A stretch of 64,000 nt of DNA from Listeria monocytogenes (GCF_041765605.1 NZ_CP168900.1:1132001-1196000), one strand, 5' to 3'. Counted from the first letter of the stretch, positions 17,067 through 27,227 are shown. Notes: generated by a model not told the origin, from the sequence alone. A program made the numbers and translations.

Positions 17067-17702
17067 GTGGAAAGAGAAGAATTAAAAGCAATAATCAAGC
17101 AAATAGTAGCAGATAAACTTAGTGGTGCGGAAACAGAGATTCCTATTGGAGTCTCTAACCGCCACATACATTTAACAGAAACAGACTATAACCAACTTTT
17201 TCCAAATGAACCTATTCAAGTAAAAAAATGGCTCAAACAACCCGGCGAATTTGCTGCTGAGCAAACCCTTACTGTTGTTTCAGAAAAGGGAGAACTGCAT
17301 CGTGTCCGCATTTTAGGACCACTTCGGAAATTTTCGCAAGTAGAGCTTTCTAAAACGGATGCAAGAATGCTTGGTATGAAGATTCCAATCCGCGTTTCCG
17401 GAGATATTGACGGGACACCTGGAATCAAACTCGTTTCGAAACATAGCGAAATCTTCTTACCAAAAGGAGCGATTGTCGCGAAACGCCACATCCATTTACC
17501 AGAAAGTGTGGCGAATGAATTCGGTGTGAAACAAGGCGATGAAGTCTCCGTTCTAGTAGGTTCAGAAATGCGAAGTCTTGTTTTAAATCATTGTACGATT
17601 CGAGTAAACAATCAATTTATACCAGAAATGCATATTGATACGGATGAAGCAAATGCAGCAGATATTGCTGGCACGTGCTTTGCAAAAATAATCAAGTCGT
17701 GA
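17067..17702 (+). CDS. pduL: PduL, phosphotransacylase of the Pdu compartment
   Basis: 211 residues from GTG 17067, three bases after the pduJ stop. Two PduL-type halves each carry an R-H-I-H-L segment (NRHIHL at His33/His35 and AKRHIHL in the second half), which bind zinc in this family. It converts propionyl-CoA to propionyl-phosphate. The N-terminal helix REELKAIIKQIVADKL is a targeting-type sequence. A second PduL-type gene occurs at 38597. Confidence 0.93.
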   Translation: MEREELKAIIKQIVADKLSGAETEIPIGVSNRHIHLTETDYNQLFPNEPIQVKKWLKQPGEFAAEQTLTVVSEKGELHRVRILGPLRKFSQVELSKTDARMLGMKIPIRVSGDIDGTPGIKLVSKHSEIFLPKGAIVAKRHIHLPESVANEFGVKQGDEVSVLVGSEMRSLVLNHCTIRVNNQFIPEMHIDTDEANAADIAGTCFAKIIKS

Positions 17703-17722
17703 CGAGATAAGGAGGTGCGGAA

Positions 17723-18562
17723 ATGGATATTCTACAAACAGCAAATGAACGAATGGAACAGCTTGCAGCGCTAATGAATAAAGATATTAAACAAAAAGTT
17801 TCTGCTGATCAGAAAGTGAAAGTTGGCGTCGATTTAGGTACTTCCTCCATCGTGTTTGTTGTTCTAGATGAACATGATGTGCCACTTTTTGGAGCGTTTG
17901 AATTCGCAGATGCTGTTCGCGATGGTCTCGTTGTTAATTACCGCGAGTCTGTAGAGGTTGTGACACGACTGAAAGACCGCGCAGAAAAATGTTTAGGTAT
18001 AACTTTAACACATGCTTCTGGAGCTATCCCGCCAGGTACTATCGGAAATAATAAAAAAGTAGTGGCGAATGTGATCGAAAGTGCGGGAATGGAAGCACTT
18101 TATACGATTGACGAACCAACTGCGGCAGCCGCGGTACTAGGATTACAAGATGGCGCAGTGGTTGATGTCGGCGGTGGTACGACTGGAATCAGCGTTTTTG
18201 AAAATGGTGAAGTGATTTATACTGCAGATGAACCAACTGGAGGAACGCATATGACGCTTGTTCTTGCGGGATATTATGGTGTTCCAGTAGAAGAAGCCGA
18301 GCAGAATAAACGCGAGCAAAAAGATTCTAGTGAGCATTTTTCTGTGATGCGTCCAGTAGTGGAAAAAATGGCAGAAATTACCCGTGTTCATCTCGAGAAA
18401 TCTCCCTCAGAGCCACTTTACATTGTTGGCGGTGCTTCCGCATATAGCCAGTTCAAAGATACGTTTGAAAGCTATTTGAAGATGCCTGTTTTTCAACCGA
18501 ATTATCCACAGTATGTCACGCCACTTGGTATTGCTATGAGTTCAGGGAGCGAGAATCTATGA
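17723..18562 (+). CDS. eutJ: EutJ-like Hsp70/actin-fold protein in the pdu operon
   Basis: 279 residues with VGVDLGTSSIVFVVLD and VVDVGGGTTGISV phosphate loops of the Hsp70/actin ATPase fold. EutJ proteins are assumed to be chaperones for microcompartment enzymes, although proof is thin. In enterics the gene belongs to eut; here it lies inside pdu between pduL and pduM. RBS AAGGAGGTG; the end overlaps pduM by ATGA. Confidence 0.88.
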   Translation: MDILQTANERMEQLAALMNKDIKQKVSADQKVKVGVDLGTSSIVFVVLDEHDVPLFGAFEFADAVRDGLVVNYRESVEVVTRLKDRAEKCLGITLTHASGAIPPGTIGNNKKVVANVIESAGMEALYTIDEPTAAAAVLGLQDGAVVDVGGGTTGISVFENGEVIYTADEPTGGTHMTLVLAGYYGVPVEEAEQNKREQKDSSEHFSVMRPVVEKMAEITRVHLEKSPSEPLYIVGGASAYSQFKDTFESYLKMPVFQPNYPQYVTPLGIAMSSGSENL

Positions 18563-19038
18563 TAGAAAAATTAGTGCAAATTATTGTCCAGCGCTTGAAA
18601 CTTCGTGCGACAAATAAAACTTCTATCGCTATCAGCAAACTTCCACGCGATCCAGTTGCGATTTTTATAGAAAGTGGAACGATTCGATTAACTCAAGTAA
18701 ATAAACATTTTCTTGAGCGAATTCTCGGTGGAAATCGAGCAGAATCACTAACTGTTTGGTTTGAAAAAGCTACGGATTATGGAGTGACGATTGAACTTGA
18801 ATTGTACGATAACGGCGAACCTTGGCTGGATTATGCAATGCTTAGTCAGTTAAATTACCCCGTTTTTACGAGTAATGGTGAGCGACTTTTTCATGCAAGT
18901 AATCAAGTAGTTTGTTACGGTGATAGCGCGGTAATCCCAAGCGGAAGTACACTTTGCAAATATAAAAAGCAGCTTATTACACCGCTTGCAAATGAATATT
19001 TAACGAAAAATAATATTGCAGTGCGGGAAAGGCAGTGA
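18559..19038 (+). CDS. pduM: PduM-like microcompartment assembly protein
   Basis: 159 residues, overlapping the previous gene by four bases. The N-terminus (MIEKLVQIIVQRLKLRA) is an amphipathic helix as in enteric PduM. The C-terminus has the LITPLANEYL segment at 139-148, shared with two proteins of the eut operon (37829 and 39235). PduM is needed for normal Pdu compartment structure, but its biochemical role is unknown. Assignment rests on position before pduN, length and N-terminal similarity. Confidence 0.8.
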   Translation: MIEKLVQIIVQRLKLRATNKTSIAISKLPRDPVAIFIESGTIRLTQVNKHFLERILGGNRAESLTVWFEKATDYGVTIELELYDNGEPWLDYAMLSQLNYPVFTSNGERLFHASNQVVCYGDSAVIPSGSTLCKYKKQLITPLANEYLTKNNIAVRERQ

Positions 19039-19042
19039 CGTT

Positions 19043-19306
19043 ATGTTTATGGCAAAAATAACAGGAAGTGTAGTTTCTACAAAAAAAGAAGACTCACTTA
19101 CTGGTAAAAAATTGATGATTGTACAACCGGTTGATGCAAATGGAGAGCATGTGCGCTCAGAAGAAGTAGCGTGTGACTCTGTTGGGGCAGGAATTGGGGA
19201 GTATGTGCTTGTTGCTCGTGGCAATGCAGCTAGAAGTGTTTTTGCGGAACCAAATAGTGCGATTGATTCGGCAATTATTGCAATTGTCGATAGTTTTGAT
19301 AAGTAA
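19043..19306 (+). CDS. pduN: PduN, pentameric vertex protein (EutN/CcmL family)
   Basis: 87 residues from ATG 19043, chosen for AAAGG ten bases upstream; ATG 19049 is an alternative. MAKITGSVVSTKKEDSLTGKKL and the later DSVGAGIGEYVLVARGNAAR are split features of the EutN/CcmL beta-barrel that caps shell vertices as pentamers. Confidence 0.92.
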   Translation: MFMAKITGSVVSTKKEDSLTGKKLMIVQPVDANGEHVRSEEVACDSVGAGIGEYVLVARGNAARSVFAEPNSAIDSAIIAIVDSFDK

Positions 19307-19320
19307 GGAGTGAATAACTC

Positions 19321-20316
19321 GTGAGTATCTATACAAAAACCGGCGATAAAGGGACAACGGCACTATTTGATGGGAATCGTGTGAAAAAATACGATGACCG
19401 CGTCGAAACCTATGGGTCGTTTGATGAGCTGAATGCAGAAATTAGTGTAGCAGAAAAATTCGTGACTTCAGCTGAGAATAAGTCTTTGCTTAGAAACGTG
19501 GAGCGGCAGTTGTTTTACGTTTGCGCAGAACTTGCAACAGAGCACGAAGCATCCCTCGCCAGCAAAATTATTATTACAGAAAACGACATCAATCAACTTG
19601 AAAAAGTCATTGATGATTACACTGCAAAGTTGCCAAAAGTCGATAGTTTTGTTCTTCCTGGATCAAGCACAGCCGGAGCATTTCTTCATAGCGCAAGGAC
19701 TGTTGCTAGGCGCGGTGAGCGATTATTAGTTCGTTTGTCAGAACAAACAGCTATCCGAAAAGAGTTATTAAAATTTGTAAATCGCTTATCGGATTTCCTG
19801 TATATTCTTGCTAGAGAAGAAGATTTCAGACAAATGCTCGATAAAGCAACCAAGCTCATTGTTGCCAAATACTTAGAGCAAACTGGCCAAGAAAAGTCAG
19901 TTACATGCGATTTGTCTTTTTCCTTTTGTGAAAAATTAATGCACCAAGTTTGCATCGTTTCAGAAGAAATTGGTGTTCCAGTCACACTTGCTATCGTCGA
20001 TGCGCACGGTAATGCCAGATTTAATTACCGGATGGAGCACGCTCTTTTAGTAAGTGCAGAACTGGCAACGAAAAAAGCATATTCAGCTGTAGCAATGAAA
20101 ACTAGTACAGAAAAATTAACAGAAGCAGTTCAGCCAGGAGCCCCACTTTATCAATTAGAAACACTGACAAATGGTGACATTGTAACCTTTGGCGGGGGTG
20201 TTCCTATCTACGGAAAAGATGGAGCTATTATTGGTGGAATGGGGATTAGCGGCGGATCAGTGGAGGAAGATATCCACATTGCGAAAAAAGCATTATCAAT
20301 GATAGAGAAGGGGTAA
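19321..20316 (+). CDS. pduO: PduO, ATP:cob(I)alamin adenosyltransferase with GlcG/DUF336 domain
   Basis: 331 residues from GTG 19321. Residues 1-185 are a PduO-type adenosyltransferase (IYTKTGDKGTTALFDG ATP site; FVLPGSSTAGAFLHSARTVARRGER). Residues about 195-331 are a GlcG-like domain, known in PduO to bind haem in some species. It makes adenosylcobalamin inside the compartment, with PduS as reductant supply. A stand-alone homologue is at 59389. Confidence 0.94.
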   Translation: MSIYTKTGDKGTTALFDGNRVKKYDDRVETYGSFDELNAEISVAEKFVTSAENKSLLRNVERQLFYVCAELATEHEASLASKIIITENDINQLEKVIDDYTAKLPKVDSFVLPGSSTAGAFLHSARTVARRGERLLVRLSEQTAIRKELLKFVNRLSDFLYILAREEDFRQMLDKATKLIVAKYLEQTGQEKSVTCDLSFSFCEKLMHQVCIVSEEIGVPVTLAIVDAHGNARFNYRMEHALLVSAELATKKAYSAVAMKTSTEKLTEAVQPGAPLYQLETLTNGDIVTFGGGVPIYGKDGAIIGGMGISGGSVEEDIHIAKKALSMIEKG

Positions 20317-20322
20317 TTCTGT

Positions 20323-21732
20323 ATGGAATCATTAGAACTCGAAAAACTAGTGAAAAAAGTTCTCTTAGAAAAATTAGCAGAACAAAAAGATATACCAGTA
20401 AAAACAACGGTCAAAGGTGCGAAAAGTGGAGTTTTTGATACGGTTGATGAAGCCGTTCAAGCTGCCGTTATAGCACAAAACAGCTATAAAGAAAAATCGC
20501 TAGAAGAACGCCGCAATGTGGTGAAGGCTATTCGTGAAGCACTTTATCCAGAAATTGAATCCATTGCGGCGCGAGCAGTTGCTGAAACTGGTATGGGAAA
20601 TGTGGCGGATAAAATTTTGAAAAACACGTTAGCGATTGAAAAAACGCCAGGTGTGGAAGATTTGTATACAGAAGTTGCTACTGGTGATAATGGCATGACG
20701 CTTTACGAACTTTCTCCATATGGCGTAATCGGGGCTGTTGCACCAAGCACGAACCCAACGGAAACCTTGATTTGCAATACAATCGGCATGCTTGCAGCTG
20801 GAAATGCTGTTTTTTATAGCCCGCATCCTGGTGCCAAAAATATTTCTCTCTGGTTGATTGAAAAGTTGAATACGATTGTTCGTGAAAGTTGCGGTGTTGA
20901 TAACTTAGTTGTTACAGTCGAAAAACCATCCATTCAAGCAGCGCAAGAAATGATGAATCATCCGAAAGTACCGCTTCTTGTTATTACAGGTGGCCCTGGT
21001 GTAGTTCTTCAAGCCATGCAATCCGGTAAAAAAGTTATTGGCGCAGGTGCCGGGAATCCGCCATCTATTGTAGACGAGACAGCAAACATCGAAAAAGCAG
21101 CTGCTGATATCGTAGACGGCGCCTCTTTTGACCATAATATTCTATGTATTGCGGAGAAAAGTATTGTTGCAGTTGATAGCATCGCAGATTTCTTAATGTT
21201 CCAAATGGAAAAAAATGGTGCACTACATGTCACCAATCCAAGCGATATTCAAAAACTAGAAAAAGTAGCTGTCACAGATAAAGGCGTAACAAACAAAAAA
21301 TTAGTCGGAAAAAGTGCTTCAGAAATTTTAAAAGAAGCGGGGATTGTTTGTGATTTTTCACCACGTTTAATTATTGTGGAAACAGAAAAAACACATCCGT
21401 TTGCAACTGTAGAATTATTGATGCCGATTGTTCCTGTTGTAAGAGTTCCTAATTTTGACGAAGCGCTTGATGTCGCTATTGAATTAGAGCAAGGCTTGCA
21501 TCACACAGCAACGATGCATTCGCAAAATATTTCTAGATTAAACAAAGCTGCACGAGACATGCAAACATCCATCTTTGTCAAAAATGGTCCTTCATTTGCG
21601 GGATTAGGCTTTAGAGGAGAAGGTAGCACTACTTTCACTATTGCAACGCCTACCGGAGAAGGGACAACTACCGCACGTCATTTTGCTAGACGTCGCCGTT
21701 GTGTTTTAACAGATGGTTTTTCGATTCGTTAA
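20323..21732 (+). CDS. pduP: PduP, CoA-acylating propionaldehyde dehydrogenase
   Basis: 469 residues of the aldehyde dehydrogenase superfamily. The N-terminal 18 residues (LELEKLVKKVLLEKLAEQ) form the best studied encapsulation peptide. The catalytic cysteine lies in SFDHNILCIAEKS. It converts propionaldehyde and CoA to propionyl-CoA with NAD. RBS AGAAGGGG precedes ATG, seven bases after the pduO stop. Confidence 0.95.
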   Translation: MESLELEKLVKKVLLEKLAEQKDIPVKTTVKGAKSGVFDTVDEAVQAAVIAQNSYKEKSLEERRNVVKAIREALYPEIESIAARAVAETGMGNVADKILKNTLAIEKTPGVEDLYTEVATGDNGMTLYELSPYGVIGAVAPSTNPTETLICNTIGMLAAGNAVFYSPHPGAKNISLWLIEKLNTIVRESCGVDNLVVTVEKPSIQAAQEMMNHPKVPLLVITGGPGVVLQAMQSGKKVIGAGAGNPPSIVDETANIEKAAADIVDGASFDHNILCIAEKSIVAVDSIADFLMFQMEKNGALHVTNPSDIQKLEKVAVTDKGVTNKKLVGKSASEILKEAGIVCDFSPRLIIVETEKTHPFATVELLMPIVPVVRVPNFDEALDVAIELEQGLHHTATMHSQNISRLNKAARDMQTSIFVKNGPSFAGLGFRGEGSTTFTIATPTGEGTTTARHFARRRRCVLTDGFSIR

Positions 21733-21747
21733 GAGGAGGCAAACTGA

Positions 21748-22866
21748 ATGAACAGCTTTCAAATTAAAACAAAAGTAGCTTTTGGTACGAATAGTTTACA
21801 AGTTTTAAAAGAAATAAAAAATAAAAATGTTTGGATTATTTGTGATCGTTTTTTGGCTGATGGGGAAGGGCTTCAAGGTTTAATTGGACAATTGGATACA
21901 TCTAATAATGTGCATATTTTCACCGATGTCGTACCTGATCCACCTATTTCCAAAGTAGCTGGAGGGGTTAGTGAGGCTGGCAAAATCCAACCGCAAGTCA
22001 TGATTGCTTTTGGTGGTGGTTCAGCGATTGATACGGCCAAGGGAATCTACTATTTCGCTAAGCGGTTAGAAAAAATCAATATCAGTACTTTTATTGCAAT
22101 TCCAACCACCAGCGGTACGGGTTCAGAAGTTACAGCCGCAACCGTTATCACTGATCCAACAACGAAAATTAAATATCCACTTTTCTTAGATGAACTAATT
22201 CCGGATATGGCTATTTTGGATGCGCAACTGGTTGTTACAGTACCGCCAGCCATTACAGCAAACACGGGAATGGATGTCTTAACACACGCTATCGAAGCTT
22301 ATGTCTCTAAAGATGCAAGCGATTATACCGATGCTCTTGGTGAAAAAAGTGTGCAATTAACATTACGTTTCTTAACGAGCTGTTATGATGATGGTCGTAA
22401 TTTAGCGAATCGAGAAAAAATGCATAATGCCTCTACTATGGCTGGAATGGCTTTTAACTGCGCCAATTTAGGCTTGAATCACAGTATTGCGCATCAACTT
22501 GGTGCACAGTTCCACGTACCACACGGTCTAGCCAATGCGATTTTACTGGATGCAGTGATTCGTTTTAACGCCTTTAAAAATCGCGAAACAGAACAAAAAT
22601 ATGCAGAAATGGCACGCATTTGTGGCATTGCTTCCAGATCAGACTCGAACGAAACAGCTGTCCGCTTACTCCGCGAGAGAATTGTAGCGATGATGGAACA
22701 TATGCAAATGCCACGCACATTGACAGACGCCGGTGTAGCAAAAGAAAAAGTCTATGCAAAAATGGACGAAATTGCAACGAATGCACTGAAAGATGCTTGC
22801 TTACCAACTAGTCCTACGACACCGTCACATCAAGAACTAAAAGAAATTTTAGAACAAATCATTTAG
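21748..22866 (+). CDS. pduQ: PduQ, iron-dependent 1-propanol dehydrogenase
   Basis: 372 residues of the type III (iron) alcohol dehydrogenases. FGGGSAIDTAKGIYYF is the NAD-binding region, and metal ligands lie in the NTGMDVLTHAIEAYVS, HSIAHQLGA and PHG segments. It reduces propionaldehyde to propanol and regenerates NAD within the compartment. It is similar across its length to the eutG product at 27412, which indicates duplication. Confidence 0.93.
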   Translation: MNSFQIKTKVAFGTNSLQVLKEIKNKNVWIICDRFLADGEGLQGLIGQLDTSNNVHIFTDVVPDPPISKVAGGVSEAGKIQPQVMIAFGGGSAIDTAKGIYYFAKRLEKINISTFIAIPTTSGTGSEVTAATVITDPTTKIKYPLFLDELIPDMAILDAQLVVTVPPAITANTGMDVLTHAIEAYVSKDASDYTDALGEKSVQLTLRFLTSCYDDGRNLANREKMHNASTMAGMAFNCANLGLNHSIAHQLGAQFHVPHGLANAILLDAVIRFNAFKNRETEQKYAEMARICGIASRSDSNETAVRLLRERIVAMMEHMQMPRTLTDAGVAKEKVYAKMDEIATNALKDACLPTSPTTPSHQELKEILEQII

Positions 22867-22893
22867 AATTTACGTTAAAAAGGAGGATAAACT

Positions 22894-23598
22894 ATGTCAG
22901 CATATTTGGCGGAATTTATTGGAACGATGGTTTTAATTATGTTTGGGAACGGCCTTTTAGCAGGATTGACATTAAATAAATCATTATCTCAAGGAGCAAA
23001 CTGGGTAGTAGTTACATTTGGTTGGGGCTTTGCTGTAATGATCGGTATTTATGTAGCAGGAGCATATAGTGGGGCGCATTTAAACCCAGCTGTAACTATT
23101 GCGCTTGCAGTTGGAGGATCATTCCCTTGGGCAGATGTGGTGCCATATATTATCGCACAAATCGCCGGAGCATTTGTCGGAGCATCCATCGTTATTTTAC
23201 ACTACTATCCGCATTTTAAAGCGACTCCCCCAGAAATTGATACACATGGTATTTTTTCCACAGGACCAGCGATTAGAAATACACCTTTCAACTTAATCAG
23301 TGAAATTATCGCAACATTTGCTTTCATTTTTGGTTTACTTATGATTGGAGCGAACAGTTTCACAGATGGTTTAAATCCATTAATCCTTGGCTTTCTAGTA
23401 GTTGCTATCGGAATGAGCTTTGGACCAACGACAGGTTATGCGATTAACCCAGCTCGTGATTTAGGACCAAGACTTGCTTACTTTTTACTACCAGTACCAA
23501 ATAAAAGTGGATCAGACTGGCGTTACGCTTGGATTCCAATTGTCGGACCAATCATTGGCGGTCTCTTAGCCATTGGACTATTTAACATTTTATTATAA
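22894..23598 (+). CDS. pduF: PduF-like MIP channel (propanediol/glycerol facilitator)
   Basis: 234 residues with six hydrophobic helices and the two NPA motifs of aquaglyceroporins: HLNPAVT and AINPARD. The Asp after the second motif marks the glycerol-facilitator branch. It should let propanediol or glycerol cross the membrane. RBS AAGGAGG precedes ATG; a hairpin follows the stop. Confidence 0.92.
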   Translation: MSAYLAEFIGTMVLIMFGNGLLAGLTLNKSLSQGANWVVVTFGWGFAVMIGIYVAGAYSGAHLNPAVTIALAVGGSFPWADVVPYIIAQIAGAFVGASIVILHYYPHFKATPPEIDTHGIFSTGPAIRNTPFNLISEIIATFAFIFGLLMIGANSFTDGLNPLILGFLVVAIGMSFGPTTGYAINPARDLGPRLAYFLLPVPNKSGSDWRYAWIPIVGPIIGGLLAIGLFNILL

Positions 23599-23606
23599 AA
23601 AAGCAT

Positions 23607-23640
23607 GGAGTAAACAAGAATGGCTTTGTTTACTCCTTTA
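23607..23640 (+). terminator. Hairpin after pduF
   Basis: Perfect 11-bp stem GGAGTAAACAA / TTGTTTACTCC with only a short T-run (TTTA). It may be a partial terminator that lowers expression of ackA, cobD and pduX. Confidence 0.65.
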
Positions 23641-23663
23641 AAAATGAGAAAGGACTGAGCTAT

Positions 23664-24857
23664 ATGCACAAAATTATGGCGATAAACGCAGGGAGTTCTT
23701 CACTGAAATTCCAAATTTTTACGATGCCAGGAGAAGAAGTTTTAGTTAAGGGCTTAATTGAAAGAATCGGTCTACCAGACGCCATTTTCAACATGTCCTT
23801 TCAAAATGAAAAAATCAAAGAAACACGAGCAATCAATAACCACGGGGAAGCAGTTGAGATTTTACTGGAGCAGCTGAAGGCACATCAAGTGATTAATGAT
23901 CTAAATGAAATTACAGGGGTCGGACATCGTGTTGCGCATGGCGGAGAAGATTTTGTTACGTCCTGTGTTGTAACGGATGAAGTGGTGAAGGGGATTGAAG
24001 CTGTGACAAACCTTGCGCCGCTACATAATCCAGCGAATATCATCGGAATCAAAACATTTCGTGAATTGCTGCCAAATGCGGTTTCAGTTGCAGTATTTGA
24101 TACCGCATTCCATCAAACGATTCCAGAAGAAAACTTTTTATATGCGCTTCCTTATGAACTTTACGAAAAACATCATATTCGAAAATACGGTTTTCATGGA
24201 ACGAGTCATAAATATGTGGCTGGAAAAGCAGCAGAAGTTCTCGAAAAACCTTTAGAAAAATTAAAAATTATTTCTTGTCATTTAGGTAATGGAGCGAGTG
24301 TTTGTGCGATTGAAGCAGGGAAATCAGTGAATACTTCCATGGGCTTTACACCAAATGCTGGCTTGATGATGGGAACACGTTCTGGTACAATTGACGCGAC
24401 AATCATCCCGTATTTAGTGGATGAATTAGGCTATAGCTTGGATGAAGTGATGCATATGATGTCTAGTGAATCAGGTGTCCTTGGCGTATCGGGAATTTCA
24501 AGTGATTTCAGAGATATCGAAATTGCAGCCAAAGAAGGTAATTCACGCGCGCTATTAACACTTCGTATGTTTACTGGCCAAATATGCAACTATATCGGTG
24601 CCTATGCCTCCGCAATGAACGGTTGCGACGCATTATTATTTACAGCGGGTGTGGGTGAAAATTCGCCATTAATCCGCCAAATGGTAACAGAACAGTTAAG
24701 TTATCTTGGTGTAACATGCCATGTGACAAAAAATAATGCGGGTGATATGATAATTAGCAATGATGATGAAGCAGTCAAAGTGTGCATTATTCCAACCAAT
24801 GAAGAACTAATGATTGCTCGTGATGTAGAAAAGTATGCAAAACAAACGATAAGTTAA
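23664..24857 (+). CDS. pduW: Acetate/propionate kinase (PduW role)
   Basis: 397 residues of the acetate kinase family. The N-terminal [17 protein letters not shown] signature and the [10 protein letters not shown] and [10 protein letters not shown] motifs are intact. It turns propionyl-phosphate (and acetyl-phosphate) plus ADP into acid and ATP, the energy-yielding last step of both pathways here. AAAGGAC precedes ATG. The name pduW follows context; a housekeeping AckA probably exists elsewhere. Confidence 0.9.
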   Translation: MHKIMAINAGSSSLKFQIFTMPGEEVLVKGLIERIGLPDAIFNMSFQNEKIKETRAINNHGEAVEILLEQLKAHQVINDLNEITGVGHRVAHGGEDFVTSCVVTDEVVKGIEAVTNLAPLHNPANIIGIKTFRELLPNAVSVAVFDTAFHQTIPEENFLYALPYELYEKHHIRKYGFHGTSHKYVAGKAAEVLEKPLEKLKIISCHLGNGASVCAIEAGKSVNTSMGFTPNAGLMMGTRSGTIDATIIPYLVDELGYSLDEVMHMMSSESGVLGVSGISSDFRDIEIAAKEGNSRALLTLRMFTGQICNYIGAYASAMNGCDALLFTAGVGENSPLIRQMVTEQLSYLGVTCHVTKNNAGDMIISNDDEAVKVCIIPTNEELMIARDVEKYAKQTIS

Positions 24858-24870
24858 GGAGCGATTTGAT

Positions 24871-25956
24871 GTGAAAATAACGACGGCTTCTCACGGTGGC
24901 AACTATAATGAACTAGCAAAACAACACGGATTAACGAAAGAAATGGTGCTCGATTTCAGTGCGAATATTAATCCACTAGGAGTCCCAGCTAGTTTGAAAC
25001 AAACGATAACAACAAATTTGGACAAACTGGTAGAATATCCAGAACCAGATTACTTGGCGCTCCGTGCGCGAATTGCCTCGTTTCATCAACTCGACCTAGC
25101 GAATGTAATCCCTGGAAACGGTGCGACTGAGCTGATTTTCGGAATAGCAAAAGTAACAAAGGCGCAAAAAGTACTCGTACTTGCGCCTACTTTTGCGGAA
25201 TACGAACGTGCTTTTTTTGATGCAGAAATTGTTTATGCTGAGATAACGAAAGAAACAAATTTTGCTGCGGCCGCTAGTGTACTAAAAATGCTTGAACAAG
25301 ACTTGGATATTGAAGCCGTTTGTTTGTGTAACCCCAATAATCCAACCGGGCAACTTATCTCCCAGAAGGAAATGGTGGAAATTGCAAATCTATGTGAAAA
25401 ACGAAACATATATTTGATTATCGATGAGGCTTTTATGGACTTTTTAGAAGAAAATGAGGCAATTTCGATGATCAATTATTTAGAAAGATTTTCACATTTA
25501 GCAATCATCCGCGCCTTTACGAAATTCTTCGCGATTCCAGGGCTAAGACTTGGTTATTTGCTAACAAAGAATAATCTATTAGCCGAAGCATTATTACAAA
25601 TGCGCGAACCATGGTCGATTAATACATTCGCTGATTTAGCAGGGCAAATACTATTAGAAGACAAAACATATATTAAACAAACCTATCAATGGATTCACAA
25701 GGAACGAGAATTCTTATACACAGGCCTATGCGAATTTCCAGAACTTACGGTATTTGAACCAAGTGTAAATTACATATTTTTCCACCTCGAAAAACCATTT
25801 GATTTACGAAAAGAATTGCTTTTAAAAGGGATTTTTATCCGAAGTTGCGCTAATTACCGAGGCCTCACGGAGAATTATTACCGAGTGGCAGTGAGAAGTA
25901 GAGAAGATAATCGCCAACTCTTAACAGCACTTGAGGTGATTTTTAGTGGTAATTAA
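24871..25956 (+). CDS. cobD: CobD, L-threonine-O-3-phosphate decarboxylase
   Basis: 361 residues, fold-type I PLP enzyme. HGGNYNELAKQHG and DFSANINPLG at the start, NPNNPTGQ in the middle, and the PLP lysine in TKFFAIPGLRLG identify a CobD/HisC-like protein. It supplies aminopropanol phosphate for CbiB. The start is GTG 24871 with AAGGAG upstream; the overlapping ATG at 24869 runs into a stop. It overlaps pduX, which makes its substrate. Confidence 0.92.
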   Translation: MKITTASHGGNYNELAKQHGLTKEMVLDFSANINPLGVPASLKQTITTNLDKLVEYPEPDYLALRARIASFHQLDLANVIPGNGATELIFGIAKVTKAQKVLVLAPTFAEYERAFFDAEIVYAEITKETNFAAAASVLKMLEQDLDIEAVCLCNPNNPTGQLISQKEMVEIANLCEKRNIYLIIDEAFMDFLEENEAISMINYLERFSHLAIIRAFTKFFAIPGLRLGYLLTKNNLLAEALLQMREPWSINTFADLAGQILLEDKTYIKQTYQWIHKEREFLYTGLCEFPELTVFEPSVNYIFFHLEKPFDLRKELLLKGIFIRSCANYRGLTENYYRVAVRSREDNRQLLTALEVIFSGN

Positions 25957-26821
25957 AGCGAGGTGTCCGGCATCTTGTGGGGAACTTTTGCAAGGCTGGA
26001 TTTTAGGCGGAGAGAAGCTAATTTCTTACCCAATCAACTGGTATTCCGAAGTCACTTTATCTGATAAAGTAGGACTAAATAACTCCGGGCATACAAAAGC
26101 ATGGCTCGCATTCCAAACCACTTGCGAGTATTTTGGTGTGGCTAAAAGAGACCTCCCGCAAGTATCTTTACAAGTGAAGTCAACTATTCCGGTCGCGAAA
26201 GGCATGGCAAGTTCCACCGCTGATATTGCCGCAACAATTGGCGCTACAGCAAAATGGCTGAATAAATCTATCTCAGAAGCTGAAATTGCCAAGCTATGTT
26301 TACAACTAGAACCAACGGATAGCACTATTTTTGAATCACTAACTTTGTTCGATCACTTAAGAGGGGACATCATTCAAAACTCCAATTGGATGCCAAAGCT
26401 TGGCGTCGTTGTGTTAGAACCGCTTACCATTTTAGAAACAGCTACATATCGGCAAGAAAATCACCAAGCGCAATTACTCAAAAACGAAGGACATCTAGCA
26501 AAAGGAATGGACTATTTTCAACAAGCCGTCACGCAAAAATCCATTCACTTACTTGGTAAAGCTGCATCAGTTAGTGCAGCCTGCAACCAAACTATTTTGC
26601 CAAAACCATTTTGGCGAGAGATTGTGGAAGTGACGGAAAACTTGGATTTAGTGGGGTTAAATGTTTCGCATAGTGGTACCGTTGTCGGTATACTTTATGA
26701 ACTCGAAAAAACGGATCCACTCGAAATTTTATTTGAGCTAGAACGGCGCTATGTCACGACTTTTTACAGTCGATATTATTTCCGTGAGTTTGTCAGTGGC
26801 GGGGTTCAAATTATTTCGTAA
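25946..26821 (+). CDS. pduX: PduX, L-threonine kinase (GHMP family)
   Basis: 291 residues from GTG 25946 (GAGGTGA upstream). The GHMP ATP-binding segment is PVAKGMASSTADIAA, and ARCPASCGELLQGW at the start is typical of PduX. It phosphorylates L-threonine for CobD in aminopropanol-linker synthesis. It is the last gene before the Rli55 region. Confidence 0.92.
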   Translation: MVIKARCPASCGELLQGWILGGEKLISYPINWYSEVTLSDKVGLNNSGHTKAWLAFQTTCEYFGVAKRDLPQVSLQVKSTIPVAKGMASSTADIAATIGATAKWLNKSISEAEIAKLCLQLEPTDSTIFESLTLFDHLRGDIIQNSNWMPKLGVVVLEPLTILETATYRQENHQAQLLKNEGHLAKGMDYFQQAVTQKSIHLLGKAASVSAACNQTILPKPFWREIVEVTENLDLVGLNVSHSGTVVGILYELEKTDPLEILFELERRYVTTFYSRYYFREFVSGGVQIIS

Positions 26822-26833
26822 AGCAAATTCTTC

Positions 26834-26861
26834 TTGCAAGCGGTCTATTTTATGCTATAAT
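26834..26861 (+). promoter_or_regulatory. Probable Rli55 promoter
   Basis: TTGCAA (26834-26839) and TATAAT (26856-26861), spacer 16, giving a start about 26868, just before the riboswitch. Confidence 0.6.
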
Positions 26862-26874
26862 AATTTTGATAAAC

Positions 26875-26985
26875 GAATTCGTTCATACAAACAGTTAGAT
26901 ACTGGAAGTCTGGTGAAAGTCCAGCACGGTCCCGCCACTGTAAGGAGTTAGACACTCTAAGTCAGGTCTTTTATCTAATTGTTTT
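26875..26985 (+). promoter_or_regulatory. Cobalamin riboswitch 2 (in Rli55)
   Basis: GGTGAAAGTCCAGCACGGTC with CCCGCCACTGTAA at about 26930-26943 and the B12 box CTCTAAGTCAGGTC near 26955-26968. It is compact compared with riboswitch 1. Confidence 0.92.
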
Positions 26986-27030
26986 AACTGGTTATACTGC
27001 TTCGAGGCAAAGCATGTATAATTCTTGGTT

Positions 27031-27062
27031 CCAGTGTAGTTGTCTCACTGGGGCTTTTTTAT
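27031..27062 (+). terminator. Riboswitch 2 terminator
   Basis: CCAGTG / CACTGG stem followed by GGC and six T. It ends the short, B12-bound Rli55. Confidence 0.75.
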
Positions 27063-27136
27063 TTGTTTTTAAAACAAATAAGCCCACTGTAAATGGTTTG
27101 GTGCCGAGAAGCTGAACGAGCTACGTTTTATCAAGC

Positions 27137-27227
27137 ACCATACGCACAAAGATGTGCACCGCTTCGTTTTATGGTGGGCAATGATCTTTTCAACGACGAA
27201 AAGAGTGATACAAGGAATGTATCTTCA
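27137..27227 (+). promoter_or_regulatory. ANTAR-substrate hairpins inside Rli55
   Basis: The first hairpin is GCAC-AAAGAT-GTGC (27144-27157) with A at loop position 1 and G at position 4, as ANTAR proteins require, inside a larger CACCAT / ATGGTG stem. The second candidate is GATAC-AAGGAAT-GTATC (about 27207-27223), with a 7-base loop and so less typical. These would be the EutV-sequestering elements. Confidence 0.65.
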